Positions 39,531-51,700 of a DNA stretch of 64,000 nucleotides are shown here, piece by piece; position 1 is the stretch's first letter, and each line of letters opens with the position of its first letter. This stretch comes from Macrotrachela quadricornifera (Eukaryota > Rotifera > Eurotatoria > Philodinida > Philodinidae): NCBI GenBank assembly GCA_022393335.1, contig JAJEKB010000932.1, positions 111,592 to 175,591 on the forward strand. The letters are read 5' to 3'. The position numbers and the translations under genes were made by a program. The notes beneath the pieces were generated by a model that was not told the origin of the DNA, made no database searches, and saw only the letters and a list, made by a program, of their open reading frames with translations.

Positions 39531-41430
39531 CTTTGTGTCCCTTTGGAACAATAACAGAAGTAATCATAGAGGAAACGCACTTAATAGTTGTGATGAGGGT
39601 GAATGTTTGAGCGACCTATTCTTGACTAAGAAAAACAATGAATTGTGAGTGTGTAGGTGCCTTCTTGTCTTTTATATCCTAGATTTTTTTAAATATTTTT
39701 CTAGTCTTTATTCTTTAGTTTACATATTACATGACACCTTGTTTTCTACATAAAATAATGATCAGCAAAAAAAAAAAAAAATAATATAACTGTAGATTGT
39801 CATTATAGCAACAAGTGGGTGTCTATATCATTTCTTACAAACTAATCCAATTCAATAACATTATTGAGAATGAACATATACTCCCTACTATTCAACTTCC
39901 GGTTGAACGCATACAAATAAAAAAAAAGAAAAGAAGAAAACTGAGAAAAAAAAAAAATTTTTTATATCTCTGTGTGACATATATCATATCTGTGTTTATA
40001 TATGTGTTCATAAGTTTAAATCAATGTTGATGAACGCCTACTCACATGCACAAAATTAGTCATCAGAAATTAACATAAATTCGTCATATAGAATTATCAA
40101 CAAAAAAAAACACAAAAGAAAAAAGAATAAGAAAATACGGAAATCCACTAAATGTGTAATACAAATCTATATACATATGGATTCAGAAGCCTAAAAAAGA
40201 GTGAATAATTAATTTGCGTGACATTCTTGTCGATTGAATAAAAAGAGGAACTACAACTTTATTTCTGCTTTTCCGGCCATTAAATCTATAGATTATAACC
40301 TTCGAAATTATATGATATTATTTATAAATAGTCTAATTAAATTGTATTTTTTCTAGTTATATATAAATATGATATTTTCATATAAGACTTCAATTCATTA
40401 AAATATATTGTGATTGATTATGTTACAATTTGATAGAAAACATTATATTATAATCGTAAAAGTTAGAAGAAATTATAACGGAAGACTGGATTTTTTGTTA
40501 CTTTTATCGAGAAGGAAAACAAAAAAAGAAAAAGAAGACGCATTTATTAATATTCATTCATAAAAAATGCAAAAAGACAATGTTAAATAAATGTATGAAA
40601 AGATAAAGACAGACAGACAGACAAAAAAAAAGAAGAAAAGAAACCTTATAAAAATAAAACTAAATATATAGTTGATCTTTTTTATCCGTAAAAGTGCTAA
40701 TATTTGTTTCAATAATATGATTTTTTTATTAGTTAAAAACATTCTTTTTTTTAATTAACATTATATCATTTGAAAATGATAATAGAATCATTAATAAATT
40801 TTATTTAAAAAAAAAGATATTTATATTTTATTTTTATTCATGTTATGCATATGGAAATGAATTCTAAATATTAACATATAATAACATGAATTACCATAGA
40901 ATTAAGTGCAAATAATAAAAAATCATTTTGCACTTTAAAAGAACATATAAATCGATTCTTTTATAATCATTTATAATAGTTTAGAATTATAAAATTTGAT
41001 CGAAAACGATTTCTAGTTAACAGATTTGATAAATTATTCATCTAAAAAAAAATTTCTTTTTTTTTTCTCTTAAAATAGCTTGATTATTTCAACATCTGAT
41101 TTATATTATTAATCATCTATATTTTATAGAATTATCTTTGATATAAAATGAAATAAAATATATATTAGTTAGTAAGATATGTTTTTTAAAGGAAAAAAAA
41201 AGGAAAGCAAAAATTTTGATAATACATTTGAATGATCAATATTTAATTCATATTAAAGTTTATGATTCAAGATATAAATATCAATATTCGAAATTCTATA
41301 AATTAAAAATTTTGTTTTTCTTCTATTAGTTTAAAAACACGAAATTTTCTTATTATAATAATATTTATCTTAAATTTACCATACTAATTCTTATTTATTT
41401 ATATTAAAAAAATAAATAAAACTAACTTAC

Positions 41431-41716
41431 TCGTAGAATTATATTGTTTACGTGTAAGATAATTACTAGTAGTTGGTGTTGTTAATCTTTGTGAATTAAT
41501 TGGTTCAAATGATGTTATTTGTTGATCAGATTCTACTGGTATTCTATCAATTGGTATTGCACGTCGACGAATATCAGGTGCTGAACGTCGACGTCTTTGA
41601 ATTTGTCGAAAATTTCGTTGTTGATTATTATTATCTTCATTATTTTCATCAACATCAGATGATTTATGATTATTTTTTCTAACGATTGATGACATACGAC
41701 GAAAAAATGATTCCAT
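41431..41716 (-). CDS. Alternative first exon B of the tandem-C2 gene
   Basis: ATG 41716 opens 95 codons plus one base, then a strong GTAAGT donor (phase 1) that joins in frame to the exon at 37055, giving a 511-residue isoform. The start, MESFFRRMSSIVRKN, parallels the exon A start MAKLSSFFRRLFTT, and both have a basic R-R-x-S-A-P motif (RRRSAPDIR here, RRLSAPLII in A). Mutually exclusive first exons from two promoters are the natural reading. Confidence 0.65.
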
Positions 41717-42317
41717 CTAAGACGGTAAAATAGAAGGATCAATTTGGATTTATAAATGAAGAAATCTTTTAAAAAAAAAAAAGAAAAGAAAGAAAAAAAC
41801 TAAAGAAAAAGAAGAATATCTTTTTTTTCTTATTATATTAAATGTGAAAAAAAAATCTATGTCGGTAGTGATGAATAGTAATGCTAAAACATGATTCCTT
41901 CGTTTGTATGTTTTACAGGCACATCATAGAATAAAAGTCAGTAATTCAATAGTAAAAATGAGACAGACATATAGAACGAGTACGGAAGTAGCTTGTCGCA
42001 CAATAACTTTCTTACCACCCATTTATTTACACGCAAGCAAAACGAATAATGTCATCAAATATCCGATCAAATACTCGATCGAACAACTTACATATACATA
42101 TACAAAACTCTTTTTGTTTCTTATGATTTACTTGATAACATAATTGCTTTACTTTCAGTTTAAGATTTGTCGAAGAAAAACAAAGACGACATACGGTTTC
42201 CGGTATATACAAATGCAATTTTGCTGACAACAAACTATAAAGGAGTCTGCTTTTAATCCTATATCGATTTCTGTTTTACTGAATATATTTTTTCTTGTTT
42301 CTCTTTTTCCTTTTTTT

Positions 42318-42350
<33 letters not shown>

Positions 42351-42976
42351 TCTTTATAAAAAGCACCACACACACACATATATATCTATATATACATGAA
42401 TGGAAAGCTTCTAACAATCACTTTGATGGGATGCGACGTTAGCGTGTACGTTCTAGCTCTAATTGCACGACAGAATCTCTCTTTTTTCTTGTATCATTGT
42501 GACAAGCAACCGAAAGCCGGAGGCAAAGTCTATTTATATGAACTAACTTAATTTCCCCATATCAGAATTCTAGTACGAAATATCTAATGAAATTTTATCT
42601 AACTTGAATATATGTGATTTACTTTTCTTTTTTTAATATGTGAAAAAAAATAAACGATAAAACATTTCATATGAAATTAATCTGCTTAAAAAAAAATAAA
42701 ACTTTCCTTTTTATCTTTCTTTTTCTTTTTTACTTTATATAATATTTTTTTTTTAAATAAATTTTGTCATCGCAGTATACAAACATGTACATAATACTAT
42801 AGTCACCGACAATGTTGAGCGTCGTCTTTTTTATATTTGTGTTGATAGTGTGATGACTTAGAGTTTATACGCGTACGTCGAAGGTGATATTTATCTTCGG
42901 CTACTGTCATCTCACAATTTGACATAAATGACCAGTATTCATTGTTACAAGCACGATTCTTACGTATGTTGAATGG
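41717..42976. other. Divergent intergenic region
   Basis: 1.26 kb between first exon B and the weak plus-strand gene at 42977. It contains the (GA)n tract and a CA/TA-repeat near 42365-42395, but no coding signal. Confidence 0.45.
42324..42352 (-). repeat. (GA)n tract upstream of first exon B
   Basis: A second, cleaner CT-repeat, (GA)n on the gene strand, about 610 bp upstream of the exon B ATG. It mirrors the tract before exon A. Confidence 0.45.
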
Positions 42977-43549
42977 ATGAATACAGTAGAGGATTTATCT
43001 CAAGTTGTCGGTGATACCATTAGTTCAAATGAAAATATTACTGATGATCCATCTTTATTCGATGCCAATATTGATACATTGGTACCAATAACAAAAGTAT
43101 CAACAAATACAGTCAGGTAGATATTTAAGACTAATATTTAGTAGAATAGAATTTCCATTTTCATTATTCTATTTAATAAAAAGATGACTTTTTACAGTTT
43201 ATTATTTGTGTTTTTTGATTATTTTGTTCCTTTTGAACATCTATCTAATTTGCTGCTCAAATGTGACCTACTAATAAGAAAAAGAAAAAAACCATACCAC
43301 GAAATAATCATAAACTAGACAAATTATCTGGAAAATATCAATAGAATTAATCATACCAGAACACCTCGATCGAATCATATTACTTTTCTTTTTTTCCATA
43401 GATCAACAATATTGTTTTGTCATTTGACAGATGGTGAATGGCAAAGAGATAATGAAAACGACGAAACATGTTCTTTTTTAATTTTTATATTCCCGAATGT
43501 CTATAAAATAATGACATGTACACAAAGAAACCAATATACGCATCAGTAA
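42977..43549 (+). CDS. Hypothetical small protein (weak model)
   Basis: Exon 42977-43116 begins MNTVEDLSQVVGDTISSNEN and ends at an AG|GTAGAT donor in phase 2. An acceptor (TTTTTCCATAG) at 43401 joins in frame to 43402-43549, giving LTDGEWQRDNENDETC and a stop, 95 residues in total. The first exon has convincing coding composition and an N-glycosylation-type motif (NIT). The second exon is less certain, and the real gene may continue elsewhere. Family not recognised. Confidence 0.3.
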
Positions 43550-44579
43550 AAAGAATTATTGGTTATTCTTGTCTCTGGTTATAAAAGTTTTTATTTTGAA
43601 TTTTTTATGAACAATTACATAATCATTAAAATAGATCAACACTTACAAATCAGATGAATCGGTTTATTTTCGAACGTGTTTCATATACGAATGATTATAT
43701 GTAGATTGACAAAGGATCAAATAGAGAATATTGATAAATAACACGAAACAAATCAGAAATTTCTATCTCCATGTTATATGAAATGTTATAATCACAGTTT
43801 ATTTATTAGCAATATTATGCTCATAGAATTTTGAAGAATACTTGATTTTGTTTGTTAGATGACAGACTTTCCGACTTCATTAAGAAAAAGAGCGGAAGAG
43901 TACTAAAGGGTATATCCGGAATAGCTAAATCTTTTCTGTTATTAGGTATATGCAATCTGCCATTCAACGTTAGTAGTGATTTTTTTTTAGCATGCCACAT
44001 TAAGGTTTGAAATGACGTAGGAAAAGAATATATAGAGCAGAGAATTAATGATTGTGATTGCCAATTTTTTTTTATTGAGTTTGATAAAATACGGTTCTTT
44101 CACCTATAAAACTATAAACGATTTACGATAGATTGGCAACATGATCGAGAATATAATCTAAGCAATTACAAATAAATACGTTTATTTGAAGAATTCATCT
44201 GTATCATCCTCTATTAGCATGTTATATTTATAATTAAATCCTTTTACCTCATTTTTCGAGTCAAAAATTTTAATGTAACATTTTATTATCAGTTCTCACA
44301 AGTGACATTTTGAAATATTACCATGTGTATAGAATCGTGTAGTGCAAATATTCTTCAATCTATCAAAAGTTCAATTTTTTCTATTTGTTTCTTTGTGAAG
44401 TTCGTAAGTTTAAAATTAGATTTATTGAAGAAATTCGTAATATACTTATTTGTTAGAATCTGAATATTCTATAGGATACTGATAGAATAAGCAGTCTAAC
44501 CTATGTCTTAGTAAATACGAAAGTTATATTAATAAAAAAATACAACGATTCTTTATATACTACATATATATATATATAT
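43550..44579. other. Intergenic region, no gene recognised
   Basis: About 1 kb of AT-rich DNA preceding the inverted-repeat element at 44580. Nothing else is seen. Confidence 0.45.
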
Positions 44580-45326
44580 CGATTGATCCAAAAAGAATCG
44601 GTCACTTAGTATTTTGTCCATACACATATTTTCTTCACTTTTCACACGTACTACACCGAAACTTTCAGATCAATTTGTCATATTTTGTAAAAAATCACTC
44701 TTAAAATTCAAATCAAGTTTTTCACAATTTTACTCAGGGAATTTGAGTCTATCTTCAGGAAGAACACTTTCTGTAGGAGAATATGGAAGAAACAATTTGG
44801 TGCATGCAAGATGCTTCTCCCTATTATATGCTTTGCTCTTCACGGTTTGTCTTCCTCGTTAGCACATTTCTCAGAGTTATCTGTAAACCTATAAACTTAA
44901 TGTTCAAAGTGCTAATATGACTTACTGCTGATTTAATAAAGAATATGCGATATATTCACAGATTCAGACTAGATTGTGATTCTAACAACCTTAACTTGTA
45001 GTATCGTTGTCAAATCTTTCGAATATTTTAACAATAAATAATACCAGTCCTTTCAACATATCAACTTAAGAAAGTTGCTTGTAATTCATTTTCACAACGT
45101 TAAAAAAGATTGTTAAAACCTTGATTTGAATTTAAGAGTGATTTTTTACAAAATATGACAAATCGATCTGAAAGTTTTAGTTTAGTACGTGTGAAAAGTA
45201 AAGAAAATATGTGTTGATGATTATATCATGCTGCATATTTTGATAGAAAAAGTAAAGCTCAATGAATGGAGATTTACTTTGAATATGGATGAAATATTAA
45301 GTGACCGATTCCTTATAGATCACCCG
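44580..45326. mobile_element. MITE with long terminal inverted repeats in an (AT)n tract
   Basis: The left arm (44580-~44725) and right arm (~45110-45326) are inverted copies. They share GAATCGGTCACTTA, CACATATTTTCTT, CTTTTCACACGTACTA, then TTTCAGATC and TTTGTCATATTTTGTAAAA. The right arm has ~60 bp extra. Both outer ends sit in (TA)n runs, consistent with TA target duplication as in Tc1/mariner. The ~750-bp interior has no transposase. Confidence 0.7.
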
Positions 45327-45387
45327 ATATATATATATATAACAATTCATTCCTATTCAACAACTCAAGTAGTACTTATCTAACTAT

Positions 45388-47429
45388 ATGTTAAGAATAA
45401 TGAGCGCTATAATAACTGAAATAATTGTATACATTTCTAAATTTAGAACTTTTCGACATACTCTCTATGGTCTTCCATTCAAAACACATTCTACTTCAGT
45501 GTTACAATCTCCATCTTCATCGTCATTATTATTATATCAACTTTATGCACTTAGTGTTTTACGTCATCAATCAAATGATACTATTCGAACATCAACTAAT
45601 ACTTGTCTAACAACAACAACATCAATTCGAACACATGCATCATTATCAATTTGTCCAACATATACACCATCAAATACAACAATAACTAAAGAAAAACAAA
45701 CATGTTTTACTCGATATCGTAATCAATATTTATGTATTCTAACTCTTATTTTAATATTTTTCTTAATAACTATTTTTTCATTAATTATTACATCAAATTT
45801 TGGTATTCGTTTATCATCATGTAATTGTCCAATTGGATATGAAAGAAGTTTATCAACATCATCATGTACATGTATAGATCGAAACGAATGTCTTAATGGT
45901 GCTGGTTTTCATACTTGTACTGGTCTTAATATGCAATGTATAAATACTATGGGTAGTTATATATGTCGTTGTCGATCAGGTTTTACTCATGAATATGATA
46001 AAAATTCTTGTGTTGATATTAATGAATGTGATCTTTATAAACCATGTAATACAAGTAGAAGTACCTGTATTAATTTACCAGGTCGTTATTATTGTCAATG
46101 TTTATCAAGTGAAATAAACGATGAACAATGTATACCAAGAAATATTTGTGCTGAACAAAATAATTTATGTGGACCTCATAGTGAATGTATTGTAACTTCA
46201 TCAAATGGATATAGTTGTGAAGTATAAAACAAAAAATAAACTATTTTATAGTAAAATAAAAAAAATTATAAAAAATTTTATTTTTTAGTGTCTTCCCGGT
46301 CATATTATATATGATAATGGGCAATGTTCAAAAATAAATGAATGTGCATTAATACCATCAATATGTGAACGTGGTCGTTCATGTATATTAACTCAAGATC
46401 GTTTTGATTGTTGTACTTTAAATATAACAAAAAGTGATACTGGTGAATGTACAGAATGTGGTTTACCTGTTAATCGACGACAAGCACGAATTGTTAATGG
46501 TGATCGTTCTTATCGTGGACAATGGCCATGGATGGCTGTTGTTGGTGTTTATTTTCGTGATGATACAAATCGTTGGATAAATATAACACAAAAATGTGCT
46601 GCAACATTAATTGCTAATCGTTATTTATTAACTGCTGCACATTGTCTTAGTAATCAATTACCAACATTTGATACAATGCGTTTACCTAATCGTTATCAAT
46701 CATCATTAAAAGATACATATCGTGTATCATTTGATGTTATTGATGTTGAAAATGATATAATTAATAATATAAATATAGATCAAAATCAATCTAAACAACC
46801 ACGTACATTTACTTTAGAACATGCTTGTATTCATCCCGGTTTTAATCATAATACACTTTTACATGATATAGCTATATTAAAATTAAAACAACCAATTGTA
46901 CGTAGTTCACTTGTTGATACAATTTGTTTACCAACAAATGAACAATTAATTGATAATGGTACTAGAGTTTGGGTTGCTGGATGGGGTTCAAATGCTGAAT
47001 ATAGTTCAAGTCTTAATGTATTAATGCATGCGGATTTACAAGTACTTCCATCATCTCTTTGTCCATCTATTGGATCAGTTAATTATCAAATGTGTGCTGG
47101 TTGGTCTGATGGAAAAAAAGATGCTTGTAACGAAAAAAAAAAATTATTTTTATCATGATTTATAATCATTTTTTTTCTTTTTATATCGAATAGGTCGTGG
47201 TGATTCAGGTGGACCATTAATGTTATATAATAATAGTCGATGGTACATTGTTGGTATTGTATCATTTGGTGATGGATGTAGTCGAGCAAATAGTGGTGGA
47301 ATTTATACACGTGTATCCGCTTATTATAAATGGATTCTTCAAATAATGTCTTCTTCAACAGTGCCATTAAATTGTAGTTCATCTTATGATTATACTCAAA
47401 TTGTTACTGGTATTTCAACATTAACATAA
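45388..47429 (+). CDS. Type II transmembrane serine protease with EGF-like repeats
   Basis: Three exons (45388-46221, 46289-47126, 47194-47429) give 635 residues. A Ser/Thr-rich cytoplasmic head is followed by one hydrophobic membrane segment (~114-136, [20 protein letters not shown]). Cys-rich EGF modules follow, at least two calcium-binding type ([28 protein letters not shown]). The trypsin domain begins at the activation site [19 protein letters not shown]. The catalytic triad is complete: LLTAAHC (His), LHDIAILKL (Asp), CRGDSGGPL (Ser). The S1-site Asp six residues before the Ser (DACRGDSGG) predicts cleavage after Arg or Lys, and [17 protein letters not shown] completes the pocket. It is probably a cell-surface zymogen. 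Intron 2 splits the DAC-RGDSGG sequence. Confidence 0.92.
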
Positions 47430-48724
47430 ACAATGAATATAGGGGATTTCTATCAAATAATAACTATTTTTTGTCTTAAAAATAGAATATATCAGTTCTT
47501 TCGATTATTATGTTAAATAATTACGAAATTAATTTGAAACTTTTGTTAATATACAACTAATCTTGAAAATATATCATAGACTTTTTTTTTGTGTAGAGAA
47601 TTAGTATTTCTTTCTCGATTGAGAAGGAATAGAAATTTCTTCTCTTATTTTATTGAAATGAATTATTCTACGAAATTAATTTCTTTATTTCATCAATTCT
47701 AAATAAAAATTATTTTAAATAGAATTACACATATCTTTTATGATATCTCTATCTAGTGTCGTAGCTGATTTGCTTCAAATAAATCTGATATATACTACTC
47801 TATTAGCTATTACAAACCTGATTGGAATATAAACTTTATGTCAGTAGATGATAATATTGATTCGTTGTGTTAACGCTCATTAGCAGTAATATAAAAATAT
47901 TTTAATTGAAAAATGGTTTCCACAACGAGTCTTTTTAAATTTACATTTGAAACATGATCTAGTCAATTACTCAAGTAAAAATCATCAGAAACTGAAAATA
48001 TGGCTTCGATAAAATCAACATGAAAAGTTAGAAGATTACAGAAAATACTATTTGGAAATATTTAAACACGAAGCTTTTGAAGCAAATGATGATTGTACCG
48101 TAAAGTTTGTCGATTTATGGTTAGAATTTTTTTATCAGAACTTTCGGGTATGCTTTACTTTGAAAGTTTTTCTAATCAAGTTAAGAGGGAGCATTTAGTT
48201 GATTGGAAGATCTAACTAGAGTGAAGCCTTTTCAATATAGTCATTTAATCAGTTGTTTGCTTACTTGAAAAACTACAGATTTATAATGAAAATTGTATCA
48301 AAAAGCATTTCACTTTTGATGAATTCATTTTGCTCGTTAATTATGCAATTTCGTGTGAAGAACAACAAGCTTGTCGATAACTATGCATTTAGAATAATGT
48401 TGAAAAAAAACTAAAGATTTGCAATTGGCTCCAGTTTTTGTCCAACTTATAAGACTATATGTAAGAGTAAAAACTCAGATAAAGAAACAATGAAAAATAT
48501 TTGTCATAAGAATCTCAGAGAACGTTTCATATTACTTCTCTAGTTGGACTAGATAGATCTGTCTCTAAAGAATACAATTGAGAACAGATTTGCTGATGCA
48601 GTCCGATAATAGAAAATGTTGAACATGAATTCGTAAGTTCTTCTCGAGAAGCGCAGCATTTTAAAATATTCATGATTAAATAAAAATAGAAAAATAGTTA
48701 TTGTTCGATGGTGACAATCCTTGA
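47430..48724. other. Intergenic region, no gene recognised
   Basis: 1.3 kb, AT-rich, between the 3' ends of the convergent protease and F-box/LRR genes. No coding signal is seen. Confidence 0.45.
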
Positions 48725-51700
48725 TTAATTTGAACTTTTCATTTGTATATTTTTCTGAAGTAATTCCTCAATTAATTGCAAGATATCTTTGTCAATAGGA
48801 TTACGTGAAAGATTGAGAGTAATAAGTTGCTACGAAAAAAGTAAAAATAGATATATAACAAATCAAGAAAACTAATAGTTACTTTGTTATTTTGTAAAGC
48901 ATCAACTAAGCATTGTGCTCCATGTTTTTCGATATTATTTATCGCAAGGTCGAGTGTATTTAGTGACTAGATGAAAAAAACATTCAGACAGATACATAAA
49001 CTGAATGAATGAAGAAAAATGTTACCATATTAGATGATAATGCGCGAGCTATAGATTGTGCTCCTTTGTCCCATATTTGGTTGCACGAAAGAATAAGTGT
49101 GGTCAGTGTCTTTATTGAAAGATGAAGTGAGATATAATAGAGATGGAATGAAAATTAAATTTACTGTAATATCTGGCAGTGCTTCAGCCAAATATTCTGC
49201 TCCTTTTGCTCCAATATAATTTCCCCTAAGATCGAGTGTGGTGAGTGTCTGCGTAAAAAAATCAACGTTTATACAAAACAGATAAAGATAGAATGTCACT
49301 GACAGTATTTTCTTTTAATGCATCAGCAAGATGTTGTACCCCCAGTACTCCCAAATTATTTCCTTTAAGATCTAATGTAATGAGTGACTAAATAAAAAAA
49401 GTGAAGATGATAATATGGACGATATATGCAAAAGGAGAGTTTTACAATATTGCTTTTTAATGCCATAGCGAGACATTCTACTTCCTTGTCACCGATTTCA
49501 TTGAATCCAAGATTAAGTGTAGTAAGTGTCTAAGTGTAAAGTAAAAGTTTATATTAATAGGACAAAGGTACTTAGGTCTAACCAAAAGTTCTGACAACAT
49601 TAAATAAAAATATAAAGATAAGGAGATATTTTTAATTTTATTTTACCAAATGTTGAAGATAGTTGCCAGTATTAATTATACCCAGTTCGATCTTTTCTAA
49701 CAATTTGTTAAAAGCTTTTTGAAGCCATTTTCCAAAAAAATCTTCAGGTACTGTGGAAACCGCATGAACTAATCATACTTCATTTGTTTTAAAAATTTAG
49801 CGAAATTTTGTTCGATCATGTCAATGGCGTTCTAGCATTACTAGTGATAAGATATGGATTTATTTTATATAGGTTAGCCATAAGTCATCTGATGCTAGCT
49901 GGCAAATTGAAGCTGCATCGTCAACGGCTATTGTTCATGAAGGCAAAATTTAACCATGACTTCATTTGGTATATTCTCTAAATCAAATAGTCCTGTTTTT
50001 ATGCATAGTGTAGATAAAGGCAAGATTGTAGGTCACAAGTATTATATTGAAAATTGTCTGAAGCCTTTTGCTAATAAAATATAGAAACAAAAAGAGATAC
50101 CAGCTTCAAAAAGTACAAAATTGCTTGACGATCATCGTTGACTTCATATTCATCCAATGTTATTAACTATATGACAGAAGAAGGTATCAATATAATGTCA
50201 TATCTATCACATTTGCCAGGCCCGATACTATGTAATTTTTGGCTAATTAATTCTATTGAACGCAGTTTAACTAATAAAATGAATGAAATATGATTAGTTC
50301 ATGCAGTTTCCAAGGTACCTGAAAATTTTTTTGGAAAATGGCTTCAAAAAGCTTTTAACAAATTGTTAGAAAAGATCGAACTGGGTATAACTAATACTGG
50401 CAACTATCTTCAACATTTGGTAAAATAAAATTAAAAATATCTCCTTATCTTTATATTTTTATTTAATGTTGTCAGAACTTTTGGTTAGACCTAAGTGCAA
50501 TTAAACTCACTGTATTATATCGTAATCCACCAGCGAGATATTGCATTGCTTCATTTCTGATATGATTAGAGGGCAGATGAAGTGTAAGAAGTGTCTATAT
50601 AAAAAAACAAAATATGAACATGGAAAAACGAATAAAATGAGTTTACTGAGTTAGTTCGTAACATTTCAGCTAAATATTGTGTCCCTAATATTCCAATTTG
50701 ATTACTTCCAAGGTCTAGTGTAATGAGTGACTGAATGAAAAAAATGAATATGATAATATAGATAAGATATGAAAAGAAAGAATATTACAGTATTGCTTTT
50801 TAATGCCATAGCGAGATGTTCTGCTTCATTATCACCAATTTCATTCAATCGAAGATTAAGTGTAGTGAGTGTCTAAGTGCAAAATAAAGGTGTATATGAA
50901 TGGGACAAAGGTACAATTAAACTCACTGTATTATGTCGTAATCCATCAGCAAGATGTTGTACTGCTTCATTCCTAATATGGTTAAAGGGCAGATGAAGTG
51001 TAAGTGTCTGTATAAAAAACAAAATATGAACATGGAAAAACGAATAAAATGAGTTTACTGAGTCAGTTCGTAACATTTCAGCTAAATATTGTGTCCCTAA
51101 TGTTCCAATTTGATTGCTTCCAAGATCTAGTGTAGTAAGTGTCTGTACGGAATAAGAATAAGTAAGAAAATTAGAGAAGAAGAAGCAGTGAGAATCACCG
51201 TAGACTTTCGTAGTGCATAAGTTAATTGTTCTAGTCCTTTATCTTTGATACGGGTCTCTTGAAGACTGAGTCTGTTGAGATTCTACGTTCGAAAGTTATG
51301 ATAGGCGCTGTAGACATGGTAGAAACTGAACTTACTATATCTATGGATAATGCATTAGTCAAATCTTGTACTGTTTGCTCTTCCAAATGATAACCTTTAA
51401 AATCCAACATGGTAAGTGTCTATGTACAAAAAATCAAAGTGTTTAATATCAAGACAAATTAACTGAATGGTGTCGTGATGGAAAACTATATAGTAACTGC
51501 CACCTCGAATGATCATTTCACGATAACAAAAATTTGCAATAAATGATAATTTATATATGGTAATAAAATCATCATAATAATGAGAAAAAAAGCAGTTCAT
51601 ACAGGATTATTACGGAAGATTGAAATGATCTTTACTGTTGGTCAGAATGAATTTAATTCTTACCTCTTTAATAGTAACATCGCCCTTTTCATTTGTTCGG

